From: Paenibacillus sp. LHD-117
GTDB taxonomy: Bacteria > Bacillota > Bacilli > Paenibacillales > Paenibacillaceae
Assembly (NCBI RefSeq): GCF_030929555.1
Contig: NZ_JAVFVT010000050.1
Location: 1 to 49,315, forward strand
Direction of reading: 5' to 3'
Length of the DNA: 49,315 bases
The notes beneath the pieces were generated by a model that made no database searches, was not told where the DNA came from, and saw nothing but the letters and a program-made list of their open reading frames with translations. The position numbers and the translations under genes are program-made. Every line of letters starts with the position of its first letter. Within the stretch, counting starts at the first letter, position 1. Positions 8,281-17,021 of the stretch are shown piece after piece.

Positions 8281-10776
8281 TTAAGGAGTCCAAACGCGCA
8301 GTTCGTTGAGCGCTATATTGCCCCATTGACGGTTTCCGTTATTGACCTTAAGCCTTATTTTGGTGCCGGTGACCGGACTAAAGAAAATATCTCTTGTTTC
8401 GACCGTGCTATTGTTTAACGACCAAGTTATGGGCACATTCGTTAATGCCGTCACCCAGTTGGAACCATTGAAATACTCCACGTCGATGTTCGTAATGCCT
8501 TGCCCTATCCCAAAGTGGGTCAATAAACTGATCTTATTCGCGGTAATGGCAGTGCTTCCGAAATCGAGCGTAATATATTGCGGGAAGGTTATCGATGCGG
8601 CGCTAGCCCAAGACGTCGATTTTCTATCGTCGTTGACCGCTGCGATTGCTCCTGCATTTCCTAGTGGAAACGTAGTGCTTGCCGCCGCGGCTGGCGCAAT
8701 ATTGGCTGGCGCGCTCACCGGAGAATTGTACAATTCTAGCTCATTCACAGCGATATTGCCCCATTGACGATTTCCGTTGTTCACTTTCAGCCTTATCTTC
8801 GAAAATGTCGTTTCCGCAAAAGCGATGGTCTTGATTTCTTCCTCGGCTGTATTGGAATTCCAGCTCAGATTAACTCCCGTTTGAATAGGCAGCCACGACG
8901 TTCCGTCAAAATATTCGATATCGAAGCTCGTAATTCCCTGTCCTTGGCCGAATCTCGTATTCAACTTCAACGTATCGGCGGTTACGGGGGATGAGCCGAA
9001 ATCGAGTGTGATATAGTTCGGGAAGGTCGTAGTCGAATGACTTGACCATGCGTAATCGTAATTTCCATCATTAATATTTTGAATATCGGCAGTCGTTTGG
9101 TTCAAAGAAACAAATGATGTGCTTGCTTTGGCCGCCGATGCAAGATTGGATGCCGGAGATTGAGGCGCGAGTATATAGGGAACGGAAGCCCTATTCCCTG
9201 CGGGAGCTACCGCGCCTGCATATTCATGCGCTCCTATGTCAGGGTTGCCATTGTACAGAGGATTGCCAAAGTAGTCGCGCCCTCCATGATCTGTAATGGG
9301 AATACCTGCACCGATCAGCGGCGAGCTCACTTGCAGCTGATAACCGGTAACCGTGTTCATTCCAATTCCCCCGCTTCCGGGATTAATAAATTTCGGATCA
9401 GCCGTCACCTTGTGTGGATCCGAGCCTACCACCGTGTTCCCCCCGAAATAGGCATTGTAGTCGAACGTTTGCCCGGTCAAGTTCCAGCCTCGATCTCCAA
9501 CGCTGTAGTAAGCGTTATTATAATTTCTTATATTATGCGGTGAACCGGAAGCCTTCGTGAAATAATCGCTCATGACCGGATTTCCGGATGCGGCTCCGAC
9601 ATAAACCGTGTTGTTGTGGTTCGTCACATTGTTTATCGATCCGCTGTACCGGAAGATGCTTTTTCTATCATTTTGGCTAATGTTATACCTGACAATCGTA
9701 TTGGTCGTGTAATAGGTGTCGTTCACAAACAGCATGAAGCCGCCCGCATTATTATGACTGTAGTTAAACTGGACGATCGAACCGATATTCCCCGCGTCCA
9801 CGTCAAATCCGTGGCCGTCCTCGGCCCCGTTAACGCTCTCGAATGATTCGTTGAATTGAACGAGGTTGTTGTCCGCATAAGCCCACCATATCGAAGCGTT
9901 GGTAGCCAGATAAGTCGCTTGCTGCACCGTGTTATGCTCGACAATGGCGCCATCGGTTACGTTCCACGCAATCCCGCCCGTTGCCGCCCTGATGACTGAA
10001 TTGTTGGAAATTGTCACGTCGGTGGAAGGGGTCCACGGTCCGTACGGCTTCTGTACCCAAGGCCATAGGTCTCCCATTCCGTAGCGCAGAATACAGTTGG
10101 AACCGATGTAAATGCCATAAGCGTCAACATCCGTCAGCGTATTGCCGTCAATAAGAATGCCGTCGAACGCGCTTGGAGTGACCGAGCCGACGGAATCGAA
10201 TATGATGCCTCCGGAGCGAGTCGTATAAGAGCCGTCAACATCATGAATCGTTAAGTTTTTCACTTGGATATGATGCAGGATGCCGGCTTCTTCATTCAAA
10301 ATGTAGACACCCCGGCGCTGACCGCGAGGATTTTGCCAATCGCGGTCAAAAGGCAAGGATGACCGGTTTGTGACTTCCAAATTGTTGATTTCCCAGTACT
10401 CTTGGTTTTTCAAAAATACCGCTTCCAATTGAGATGTTACGCCGGCGATCAGAGGTTTGCCGCCGGAGCCGTATTGGTCTATGACGATTGGACTTCCGCT
10501 GGCTCCCGAGCCTTTGGGCCAAAGCCTGCCGTTCCAGCTTCCCCCTGCTTTGAACAAAATTTTGTCGCCTGGAGCGAATGTTGTAGCATTCACTTTGTCG
10601 AGCGATTGCCAGGCGCTGCCGGGACTTGTCCCGTTATTGCCGTCATCTCCGCCGATATTATCGATGTAGTAGGTTGTTCCGGCTGCATGGGCCTTCGATG
10701 GCGCCGTTATTTCAAAACTGCAAACCATGGAAAGTATGGCCAATATTGCAATGAGTTTCTTTGATGTTCTATTCAT
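8281..10776 (-). CDS. Secreted right-handed beta-helix protein with two discoidin-like domains (copy 2)
   Basis: An 831-residue secreted protein. ATG 10776 follows AGGAGG by nine bases and opens a signal peptide (MNRTSKKLIAILAILSMVCS, cleavage probably after AHA near residue 31). Residues about 35-540 form a right-handed parallel beta-helix: repeated G/N-rich turns such as ISNNSVIRAATGGIAWN and VQFNESFESVNGAEDGHGFD. Two F5/8 type C-like domains follow, each ending in IRLKVNNGNRQWGNIA-NEL. The protein stops there, without the Ig-like and FIMAH tail of its neighbour. Its first eight bases overlap the end of that gene (ATGAATAG), which suggests translational coupling. Beta-helix folds occur in polysaccharide lyases and glycosidases; a carbohydrate substrate is inferred and no catalytic triad is recognised. 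Confidence 0.88.
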   Translation of the reverse strand: MNRTSKKLIAILAILSMVCSFEITAPSKAHAAGTTYYIDNIGGDDGNNGTSPGSAWQSLDKVNATTFAPGDKILFKAGGSWNGRLWPKGSGASGSPIVIDQYGSGGKPLIAGVTSQLEAVFLKNQEYWEINNLEVTNRSSLPFDRDWQNPRGQRRGVYILNEEAGILHHIQVKNLTIHDVDGSYTTRSGGIIFDSVGSVTPSAFDGILIDGNTLTDVDAYGIYIGSNCILRYGMGDLWPWVQKPYGPWTPSTDVTISNNSVIRAATGGIAWNVTDGAIVEHNTVQQATYLATNASIWWAYADNNLVQFNESFESVNGAEDGHGFDVDAGNIGSIVQFNYSHNNAGGFMLFVNDTYYTTNTIVRYNISQNDRKSIFRYSGSINNVTNHNNTVYVGAASGNPVMSDYFTKASGSPHNIRNYNNAYYSVGDRGWNLTGQTFDYNAYFGGNTVVGSDPHKVTADPKFINPGSGGIGMNTVTGYQLQVSSPLIGAGIPITDHGGRDYFGNPLYNGNPDIGAHEYAGAVAPAGNRASVPYILAPQSPASNLASAAKASTSFVSLNQTTADIQNINDGNYDYAWSSHSTTTFPNYITLDFGSSPVTADTLKLNTRFGQGQGITSFDIEYFDGTSWLPIQTGVNLSWNSNTAEEEIKTIAFAETTFSKIRLKVNNGNRQWGNIAVNELELYNSPVSAPANIAPAAAASTTFPLGNAGAIAAVNDDRKSTSWASAASITFPQYITLDFGSTAITANKISLLTHFGIGQGITNIDVEYFNGSNWVTALTNVPITWSLNNSTVETRDIFFSPVTGTKIRLKVNNGNRQWGNIALNELRVWTP

Positions 10777-13756
10777 CACTATAATCCTCCTCATTTTGTA
10801 GCGATTCCGCATCGCGGAGCAAGTATTGGGCAGCATTGGCGGAAATGTGCTTGCCTGCCTGTGCTTTTACTTGATGAATAAAGCTTTTCAAATTTTGTTT
10901 TTCCAATTTGGACAATAAACTGTTGGAAATCCCTTTATTGTCAATCCAGCCTTTGTTTGCAAAAGATTTGACCAATTGTTTCAGCGCATGGAGACTCGTT
11001 TTCACCTGAAAGGTAATGGATTGACTGGTCGTATTGCCTGCTAAATCGCTGGCTGTAATGATGAGGGTATGTGTTCCAAGCTCTAATGTGTATAGTGGAA
11101 TCGAATCTCCGTTCATGACAACATGGCCATCCAGCGTCATGACTGTTTTCGTATAGTCGACTCCCGACAACTCATCAATAACCGTAAACTGCGGCTTGAA
11201 ATCCCCTGTATTGTCTTCTGTCGTCGCGACCGATTCAACCGTAATCACCGGGGCGTTCCGATCGACAACCGCATTGTTCTCCAGAATCAGTTCATTAAGC
11301 GCGATGTTCCCCCATTGCCGGTTAGCATCGTTGACCTTCAGTCTGATTTTGCTTGCCGTAACGGTTGGAAACTCAATGGACTGACGCTCTTTGGTACTGT
11401 CGTTTAGCTTCCAATCAATTGAGGCATTGGATAAAGCCGTTACCCATTCGGCGCCATCGTAGTATTCCACATCGACATTGGTAATGCCTTGGCCTATTCC
11501 GAAATGCGTGACCAAGGTGATCTTGTTGACCGTAACGGGGTTGTTTCCGTAGTCTAGGGTGAAATAGCCCGGGAAAGTAATGTTGGTAGAGCTGCCCCAC
11601 GTTGACGAGACGTTGTTGTCAATGATATCGGCAATCTTTCCTCCCCCCGTAGGAAATGTTGTGCTGGCGATATCGGTTGCCTCGAAGTACAGCTCCAGTT
11701 CTTTTAGCGCAATATTGCCCCGTTGCAGGTTTCCATCGTTTATCTTTAATCTGATTTTTTTGAACATCGTAGTAGGGAATTTCACCGTTTGGATCTCGTC
11801 TGCACCGGTATCCGAATTCCATGTCACACGGATACCAGATTGAATGGGAATCCAAACTGAACCATTGAAATATTCGAGGTCGAAGTCCGTAATCCCCCGG
11901 CTTTTTCCGAATGATGTGTTAAGTTTCAAAATATTGGCAGTCACTTGGCTTGAGCCGAAATCGAGAGTTATGTAGTTGGGGAATGCGGGCGACATTTCGC
12001 TCAACCAAGCGGTTTCGTAAAAATTATCGTTGATGCTTGCAATAGTCGAATCTGTCTGGAACGTCGTGCTTGCGGTCGCCTTTGGCGCCAAATTGCTGTT
12101 CGGCGTGCTTGGCAAGTGAATCGTCGTAACGACGATTGGATCCGGCATATCGCCAGCCGGAGGCACGCTGCCCGCATATTCATGGGCGCCGATGTCGGGA
12201 GCGCCGTTGTATAACGGATTGCCGAAATAATCTCGTCCCCCGTTATCCGTCATGCGAATGCCCGCGCCAATCAACGGGGAGTCCGATTGCAATTGGTATC
12301 CTCCGACTGTATTCATCCCTTTGCCGCCGCTTCCGGGATTTACAAATTTCGGATAGCCGGTTACCTTATGGGCGTCACCCTGCACCAGCGTATTCCCGCC
12401 GAAATAGCCGTTGTAATCGAACGTTTGTCCGGTTAAGTCCCATCCTCGATCTCCGACACTGTAGAAAGCGTTGTTGTAGTTCTTAATGTTGATCGGGGAT
12501 CCCGAAGCCTTCGTGAAATAATCGCTCATGACCGGATTTCCGGACGCTTCTCCCACATAAACCGAATTATTGTAGTTATAGACCGTATCAATCGATCCGC
12601 TGTATCGAAAGATGCTTTTCCTGTCGTTTTGGCTAATGTTATATCTGACTATCGTGTTGATCGTGTAGTAAGTGTCATTCACAAACAGCATGAAGCCGCC
12701 CGCATTATCATGGCTATAGTTATACTGGACGATCGAACCGAGGTTTCCTGCGTCCACGTCAAATCCGTGGCCGTCCTCAGCCCCGTTAACGCTCTCGAAT
12801 GACTCGTTGAATTGAACGAGGTTGTTGTCCGCATAAGCCCACCATATCGAAGCGTTGGTAGCCAGATAAGTAGCTTGTTGAACCGTGTTATGCTCGACAA
12901 TGGCGCCATCGGTTACGTTCCACGCAATCCCGCCCGTTGCCGCCCTGATGACTGAATTGTTGGAAATTTTCACGTCGGTGGAAGGGGTCCACGGTCCGTA
13001 CGGTTTCTGCACCCACGGCCATAAGTCTCCCATTCCGTAGCGCAGAATACAGTTGGAACCGATGTAAATGCCATAAGCGTCTACATCCGTCAGCGTATTG
13101 CCGTCAATAAGAATGCCATCGAACGCGCTTGGAGTGACCGATCCGACGGAATCGAATATGATGCCTCCGGAGCGAGTCGTGTAAGATCCGTCAACATCAT
13201 GGATCGTTAAGTTTTTCACTTGTATGTGATGTAGGATGCCAGCTTCTTCATTCAAAATGTAAACACCCCGACGCTGACCGCGAGGATTTTGCCAATCGCG
13301 GTCAAAAGGCAAGGATGACCGGTTTGTGACTTCCAAATTGTTGATTTCCCAGTACTCCTGGTTTTTCAAAAATACCGCTTCCAATTCGGATGTCACGCCG
13401 GCGATCAGAGGTTTGTCGCCGGAGCCGAATTGGTCTATGACGATTGGACTTCCGCTGGCCCCCGAGCCTTTGGGCCAAAGCCTGCCGTTCCAGCTTCCCC
13501 CTGCCTTGAACAAAATTTTGTCGCCGGGAGCGAATGTTGTGGCATTGACTTTGTCGAGCGATTGCCAGGCGTTTCCGGGACTTGTCCCGTTATTGCCGTC
13601 ATCTCCGCCAATATTATCGATGTAGTAGGTAGTTCCAGTTGTAGTTTCAGCTGCATTGACGACAGGCGGGGCTGCCATGACCATGCTGCAAAGCATGGCT
13701 ATGACAGACACGATTGCGATGAGTCTTTTTGATAGCCGATTGACCACTTTCATCAT
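10769..13756 (-). CDS. Secreted right-handed beta-helix protein with discoidin, Ig-like and FIMAH domains (copy 1)
   Basis: A 995-residue secreted protein: signal peptide (KRLIAIVSVIAMLCSMVMA, cleavage near VNA-AE), beta-helix at about 40-545, discoidin-like domains near 560-700 and 705-835, an Ig-like domain (DRNAPVITV to SITFQV) and a C-terminal FIMAH-type domain (LKQLVKSFANKGWIDNKG, NLKSFIHQVKAQAG), a module common at the end of Bacillus/Paenibacillus extracellular proteins. The first about 500 residues are nearly identical to copy 2, in DNA as well, whereas the discoidin parts differ clearly. The start is uncertain: AAAGG directly abuts ATG 13756, so the ATG at 13753 or the GTG at 13747 are alternatives. 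It follows the foldase gene by 77 bp. Confidence 0.88.
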   Translation of the reverse strand: MMKVVNRLSKRLIAIVSVIAMLCSMVMAAPPVVNAAETTTGTTYYIDNIGGDDGNNGTSPGNAWQSLDKVNATTFAPGDKILFKAGGSWNGRLWPKGSGASGSPIVIDQFGSGDKPLIAGVTSELEAVFLKNQEYWEINNLEVTNRSSLPFDRDWQNPRGQRRGVYILNEEAGILHHIQVKNLTIHDVDGSYTTRSGGIIFDSVGSVTPSAFDGILIDGNTLTDVDAYGIYIGSNCILRYGMGDLWPWVQKPYGPWTPSTDVKISNNSVIRAATGGIAWNVTDGAIVEHNTVQQATYLATNASIWWAYADNNLVQFNESFESVNGAEDGHGFDVDAGNLGSIVQYNYSHDNAGGFMLFVNDTYYTINTIVRYNISQNDRKSIFRYSGSIDTVYNYNNSVYVGEASGNPVMSDYFTKASGSPINIKNYNNAFYSVGDRGWDLTGQTFDYNGYFGGNTLVQGDAHKVTGYPKFVNPGSGGKGMNTVGGYQLQSDSPLIGAGIRMTDNGGRDYFGNPLYNGAPDIGAHEYAGSVPPAGDMPDPIVVTTIHLPSTPNSNLAPKATASTTFQTDSTIASINDNFYETAWLSEMSPAFPNYITLDFGSSQVTANILKLNTSFGKSRGITDFDLEYFNGSVWIPIQSGIRVTWNSDTGADEIQTVKFPTTMFKKIRLKINDGNLQRGNIALKELELYFEATDIASTTFPTGGGKIADIIDNNVSSTWGSSTNITFPGYFTLDYGNNPVTVNKITLVTHFGIGQGITNVDVEYYDGAEWVTALSNASIDWKLNDSTKERQSIEFPTVTASKIRLKVNDANRQWGNIALNELILENNAVVDRNAPVITVESVATTEDNTGDFKPQFTVIDELSGVDYTKTVMTLDGHVVMNGDSIPLYTLELGTHTLIITASDLAGNTTSQSITFQVKTSLHALKQLVKSFANKGWIDNKGISNSLLSKLEKQNLKSFIHQVKAQAGKHISANAAQYLLRDAESLQNEEDYSDE

Positions 13757-13778
13757 CCTTTACATGGATTTATGTCAG

Positions 13779-13803
13779 GCTTCAATCGGGCCCTGATTGA
13801 AGC
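13779..13803 (-). other. Hairpin between foldase and beta-helix genes
   Basis: GCTTCAATC and GATTGAAGC form a perfect 9-bp stem around GGGCCCT. No T-run follows on the minus strand, so it is more likely an mRNA processing or stability element, or an attenuator, than a full terminator. Confidence 0.5.
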
Positions 13804-13833
13804 GTTAACATCAATATGTTTGGAAACTCCCTC

Positions 13834-14895
13834 TTACATCTTTTGATAAGCGCGATACTCGGTCTCGTTCCATAAGATTTGCGCTTCTGAAACGCGTTTA
13901 TTGACATACTCCTCATATTTGAAGTCGGCATAATCTTTGAGTACTTGATCTTTGACGCTATCGAAATCCAAGAAGCCAGATCCCTCTTTTTGGTTCTCCA
14001 TACATTTGATCAGATAGAGACGCCCGTTCTCTTCAATAATGCCGCTTATTTCATTCATCGAAAGCTTTTCGGCGGCCTGTGCGACAGGACTTCTGGCATT
14101 GCTCCTGACGTTGCTCGAGTTAAACTCCTTCTCCATCATTTGGACGTCCGTATCGAATGCCTTCGGTATATGTTCAAAATCGGTCCCGGAAGCCGCCATG
14201 GACAGCGCCTTTTCCATCTGTTTCTTGGCATCCTCCTTGAGCGCTTCGTCAACGCTCTGATTGGAATCCAGAAACGATATCGAAATAAGCTTTACTTTCA
14301 CCAACCCGTGCGACAGGTACAATTGATTTTTCCGCAGGTCGTAAAACCATTTTAATTGTTGGTCATCCGGCTTCCATTGTTCCTCCATCAGCTGACCTTT
14401 GACTAAGCGGGTCGTATTGCTCAAAACATATTCGAAATAGGCGTTTTCCTCGTATTGGCGAGGTCCGTAGATGACCTCACGGTTACGGATGGCCCTTTGC
14501 CTTCTCTTGTTTTCCTCATTTAACTGCCGTAAAAAACCTTCATAACTGATGTCCTGCAACATACCCTGTTCCCTAGCAATCAGCTGCCGAATTTTGATCT
14601 TAACGCTTTCTTCCAGCGCCTTATTCATAATGGATTCCGCTGGAATTTCGCCTTCAAATGATGTCGTCCAAAATTCGGCTGTCTGCTCGGCGCCGTATTT
14701 ATTGTAGAAATAATCAATGATTGGAGTTTTATTGGCTTCGATGGCTTTATCAAATTCTTTTGTGCTTATTGGAATGCCGTCTACAAGAGCCATATACTTG
14801 TCGTCCGTATCATGATTTGATAGGATGCGGTTTACGACAATGGCTCCCGGCAAAACGATCAGAATCAAAAAGACGACGATAACCCGCCTTCTCAA
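13834..14895 (-). CDS. Membrane-anchored parvulin-type foldase (SurA/PrsA-like)
   Basis: About 353 residues: a short basic N-terminus, one membrane anchor (RVIVVFLILIVLPGAIVV), then an extracellular part resembling SurA_N plus peptidyl-prolyl isomerase proteins (VDGIPISTKEFDKAIEAN at the start, a PPIase-like block near the C-terminus with LSMNEISGIIEENGRLYLIK). The isomerase core is divergent and the usual SHIL motif is not obvious (a KVKLISIS segment is in that place). I chose TTG 14895, which has GGGAGGG upstream; the ATG at 14958 falls on the predicted transcription start. It is the first gene of an operon with two exported beta-helix proteins, so a dedicated folding helper is a reasonable inference. 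A second, more typical parvulin lies at 30056. Confidence 0.75.
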   Translation of the reverse strand: MRRRVIVVFLILIVLPGAIVVNRILSNHDTDDKYMALVDGIPISTKEFDKAIEANKTPIIDYFYNKYGAEQTAEFWTTSFEGEIPAESIMNKALEESVKIKIRQLIAREQGMLQDISYEGFLRQLNEENKRRQRAIRNREVIYGPRQYEENAYFEYVLSNTTRLVKGQLMEEQWKPDDQQLKWFYDLRKNQLYLSHGLVKVKLISISFLDSNQSVDEALKEDAKKQMEKALSMAASGTDFEHIPKAFDTDVQMMEKEFNSSNVRSNARSPVAQAAEKLSMNEISGIIEENGRLYLIKCMENQKEGSGFLDFDSVKDQVLKDYADFKYEEYVNKRVSEAQILWNETEYRAYQKM

Positions 14896-14964
14896 TCCCC
14901 ATCCCTCCCTTCCCGATCTACGAAATTTCCGACTTGTGCAACCAGAGCTTATTAGCATATAAGA

Positions 14965-14994
14965 ATTGTAATCCTAATAAGAAAACGCTTGCAA
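14965..14994 (-). promoter_or_regulatory. Sigma-A-like promoter with overlapping cre-like site
   Basis: On the minus strand TTGCAA (14994-14989), an 18-bp spacer and TACAAT (14970-14965) form a good promoter for the foldase/beta-helix operon. TGCAAGCGTTTTCT (14993-14980) matches the CcpA consensus TGWAARCGYTWNCW except for C at the first W, and it overlaps the -35. Carbon catabolite repression is the expected consequence. Confidence 0.7.
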
Positions 14995-15095
14995 TTTAAA
15001 CCTATTGACATGACTTTCATTATTTTTACTAAGCGCAAGACATGTTCGAGAAAACAAGAGCCGCCCCGATGAAACATAAATCCCTGCGCACGTCA

Positions 15096-15133
15096 AAAGA
15101 CGCGGGCTCCGAATCCTCGGAACCCGCGTCTTT
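15096..15133 (-). terminator. Terminator after tRNA-Thr
   Basis: AAAGACGCGGGCTCCGA and TCGGAACCCGCGTCTTT form a 17-bp stem with one mismatch. On the minus strand it follows the tRNA by 15 bases and ends in TTTT. Confidence 0.85.
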
Positions 15134-15148
15134 GCAGTGCTTCTGGAA

Positions 15149-15220
15149 TGCTGATGAAGGGAATTGAACCCCCGGCCTACGCATTACGAGTGCGTTGCTC
15201 TACCCCTGAGCTACATCAGC
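15149..15220 (-). tRNA. tRNA-Thr (anticodon CGT)
   Basis: The minus strand folds as a complete cloverleaf: acceptor GCTGATG with CATCAGC, D-arm GCTCAGGGGTAGAGC, anticodon loop CTCGTAA (anticodon CGT, reads ACG), and T-arm GGGGGTTCAATTCCC. The discriminator is A and CCA is not encoded. Confidence 0.95.
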
Positions 15221-15402
15221 GAATATTTAGTCGACAGGTAATAGAATACAAATTTCCGAAGATGCTGTCAAGCCTTTTTCGCCCTTTTGTGCTCCCGCGA
15301 ACCGTACGCCCCCCTTCCCATCGGTATGACGCCTTGCGCTCCGGCATACCTATTAATAAACACGGTACTTTACAAGTTCAATGGAAAGAGGTGAAGACGC
15401 TT

Positions 15403-16299
15403 ATGTTTTTCCGCCAGAACAAGCTCCAAATCGAGCTGCCCCCCTCGCCGTATCCTGACGCCAATGCGGCTGCCGCCGTGCAAGAGCTGCTGGGCGGCAG
15501 ATTCGGGGAGATGTCGACGCTGAACAACTATTTGTACCAATCCTTTAACTTTCGCGCCAAAAAAAAGCTGAAGCCCTTCTTCGATCTGGTCTCCAGCATT
15601 ACGGCCGAGGAGCTTGGCCATGTGGAGCTCGTCTCCGCCGCCATCAACATGGTGCTCACCGGCACGACGAGCTCCGGCGATCCGGATTCCACCCCTCTAA
15701 AGGAGGGACTTAACAAACGCAACAGCTACTTCTTCATCGGCACGGCGCAGACATCCCTCGCGGGAGATTCCATGGGGAATTCCTGGCGCGGCGATTACGT
15801 GTTCAACAGCGGCAATCTCGTGCTCGATCTTCTTCATAATTTCTTTCTGGAATGCGGCGCGCGCACCCACAAGATGCGCGTTTACGAAATGACCGATCAC
15901 CCAACCGCGCGAGGCATGATCGGCTATTTGCTCGTACGCGGCGGCGTCCACATTCTGGCCTATGCGAAAGCGCTGGAAATCGCGACCGGCGTCGATATGA
16001 AAAAAATGATTCCGGTCCCGAATCTCAGCAATGAACAATTCGAGACGGCGCGAAAGTGGGAAGCGATGGGTCTAGGCAATAAACTGTACACGTTCAGCCC
16101 GCAGGACTATAAGGATGTCGTCCTCATCTGGAACGGACAGAACCCGCTGACCGGCGCCAAGCTGGAAGTCATTCAAGGCGCCCCGGAAGGCGCGCCGATG
16201 TACGATCTGGAAGAGTTGCCGGAGGAATTCGCGCCGGGTATCTCGCATGAGGATTTCCTGGAGATTGCCGCGCGGCTGAAGAAAAACGCGGGGCTCTAA
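15403..16299 (+). CDS. Manganese catalase (non-haem, di-manganese)
   Basis: A 298-residue protein of the family that disproportionates hydrogen peroxide at a di-manganese centre in a ferritin-like four-helix bundle. Visible features: GRFGEMSTLNNYLYQSF near 33 (first Glu ligand), AEELGHVELV near 70 (EExxH metal ligands), FFLECGARTHKMRVYEMTDHP near 150 (Glu ligand) and LVRGGVHILAYAKALE near 180 (His ligand). Length fits the family. ATG 15403 has AAAGAGGTG nine bases upstream; the frame extends back into the tRNA, which is spurious. Cytoplasmic or spore-associated (CotJC relatives); single gene, with no cotJ partners visible. Confidence 0.93.
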   Translation: MFFRQNKLQIELPPSPYPDANAAAAVQELLGGRFGEMSTLNNYLYQSFNFRAKKKLKPFFDLVSSITAEELGHVELVSAAINMVLTGTTSSGDPDSTPLKEGLNKRNSYFFIGTAQTSLAGDSMGNSWRGDYVFNSGNLVLDLLHNFFLECGARTHKMRVYEMTDHPTARGMIGYLLVRGGVHILAYAKALEIATGVDMKKMIPVPNLSNEQFETARKWEAMGLGNKLYTFSPQDYKDVVLIWNGQNPLTGAKLEVIQGAPEGAPMYDLEELPEEFAPGISHEDFLEIAARLKKNAGL

Positions 16300-16379
16300 A
16301 CGAGCAGTGCCGTCTTCGCTGGCGTACTATGGTATACTGAACCTACTTAATTATGTACCTAGCGAAGGTGATTTTCATC

Positions 16380-17009
16380 ATGCAATTGCTGGCCATGTTA
16401 ACGATGTTGATCGACCATATCGGCGCCGTGTGGTTCCCGGACGATGCCGTCTGGCGAATTGTCGGCAGACTTGCCTTTCCTCTCTACGCGTACGCCATCG
16501 TCATCGGTTATTTCCGCACGAGGAACTTGAACCGTTATCTCCTTCGTATGGCGCTGCTCGCCGGATTGTCGCAGATTCCGTACATGCTGGCGTTCAGGGT
16601 CTGGGAAGTGAACGCGATCGCGACCTTGTTCGTCTGCTTGCTCATGTTGACGCTGCTTGACCGTTACCGGGAGCAGCGTCCGCTCCAGCTTCTGCTGTCG
16701 GCGGCGGCACTCGCGATGCTTGAACTTATCCCGTTCGATTACGGCGCCTACGCCCTGCTGCTCGTGTACATTTTTCGTTATGCCAAGCCCGGCCATATCG
16801 TCTGGCTGCATCTAGGCCTGAATGTGCTGTCCGTCGTGACCAAAGGCTGGGGACTTCAGCTGTTCAGCATGTTCGCCAGCTTGCTTATTTTCTATTTGCC
16901 CGATTTCCTTCGCGCGATGGACCGCGTTCGCGTTCCGCGCATGCTCTGGCGAAGCTTCTATCCGCTGCATCTCGCGCTGATCGCCATTGCTTGGCGCATG
17001 CTGTCGTAA
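16380..17009 (+). CDS. TraX-family integral membrane protein
   Basis: About 209 residues, largely hydrophobic with 6-8 membrane segments. The N-terminal MLIDHIGAVWFPDDAVWRIVGRLAFPLYAYAI is the hallmark of the TraX family, named after the F-plasmid pilin acetylase and related to membrane acyltransferases. Most chromosomal Firmicute members have no known substrate. ATG 16380 is chosen because GAAGGTG lies nine bases upstream; the frame opens earlier without a site. A TATACT at 16333-16338 may be its -10. It converges with the kinase gene, 12 bp apart, with no terminator between them. Confidence 0.85.
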   Translation: MQLLAMLTMLIDHIGAVWFPDDAVWRIVGRLAFPLYAYAIVIGYFRTRNLNRYLLRMALLAGLSQIPYMLAFRVWEVNAIATLFVCLLMLTLLDRYREQRPLQLLLSAAALAMLELIPFDYGAYALLLVYIFRYAKPGHIVWLHLGLNVLSVVTKGWGLQLFSMFASLLIFYLPDFLRAMDRVRVPRMLWRSFYPLHLALIAIAWRMLS

Positions 17010-17021
17010 ACCGGCAGCCGC

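Noticed and set aside
15148..15402. N-terminal extension of the manganese catalase frame
   Set aside because: It begins inside the tRNA-Thr gene; the family-typical start is at 15403 with a ribosome binding site.
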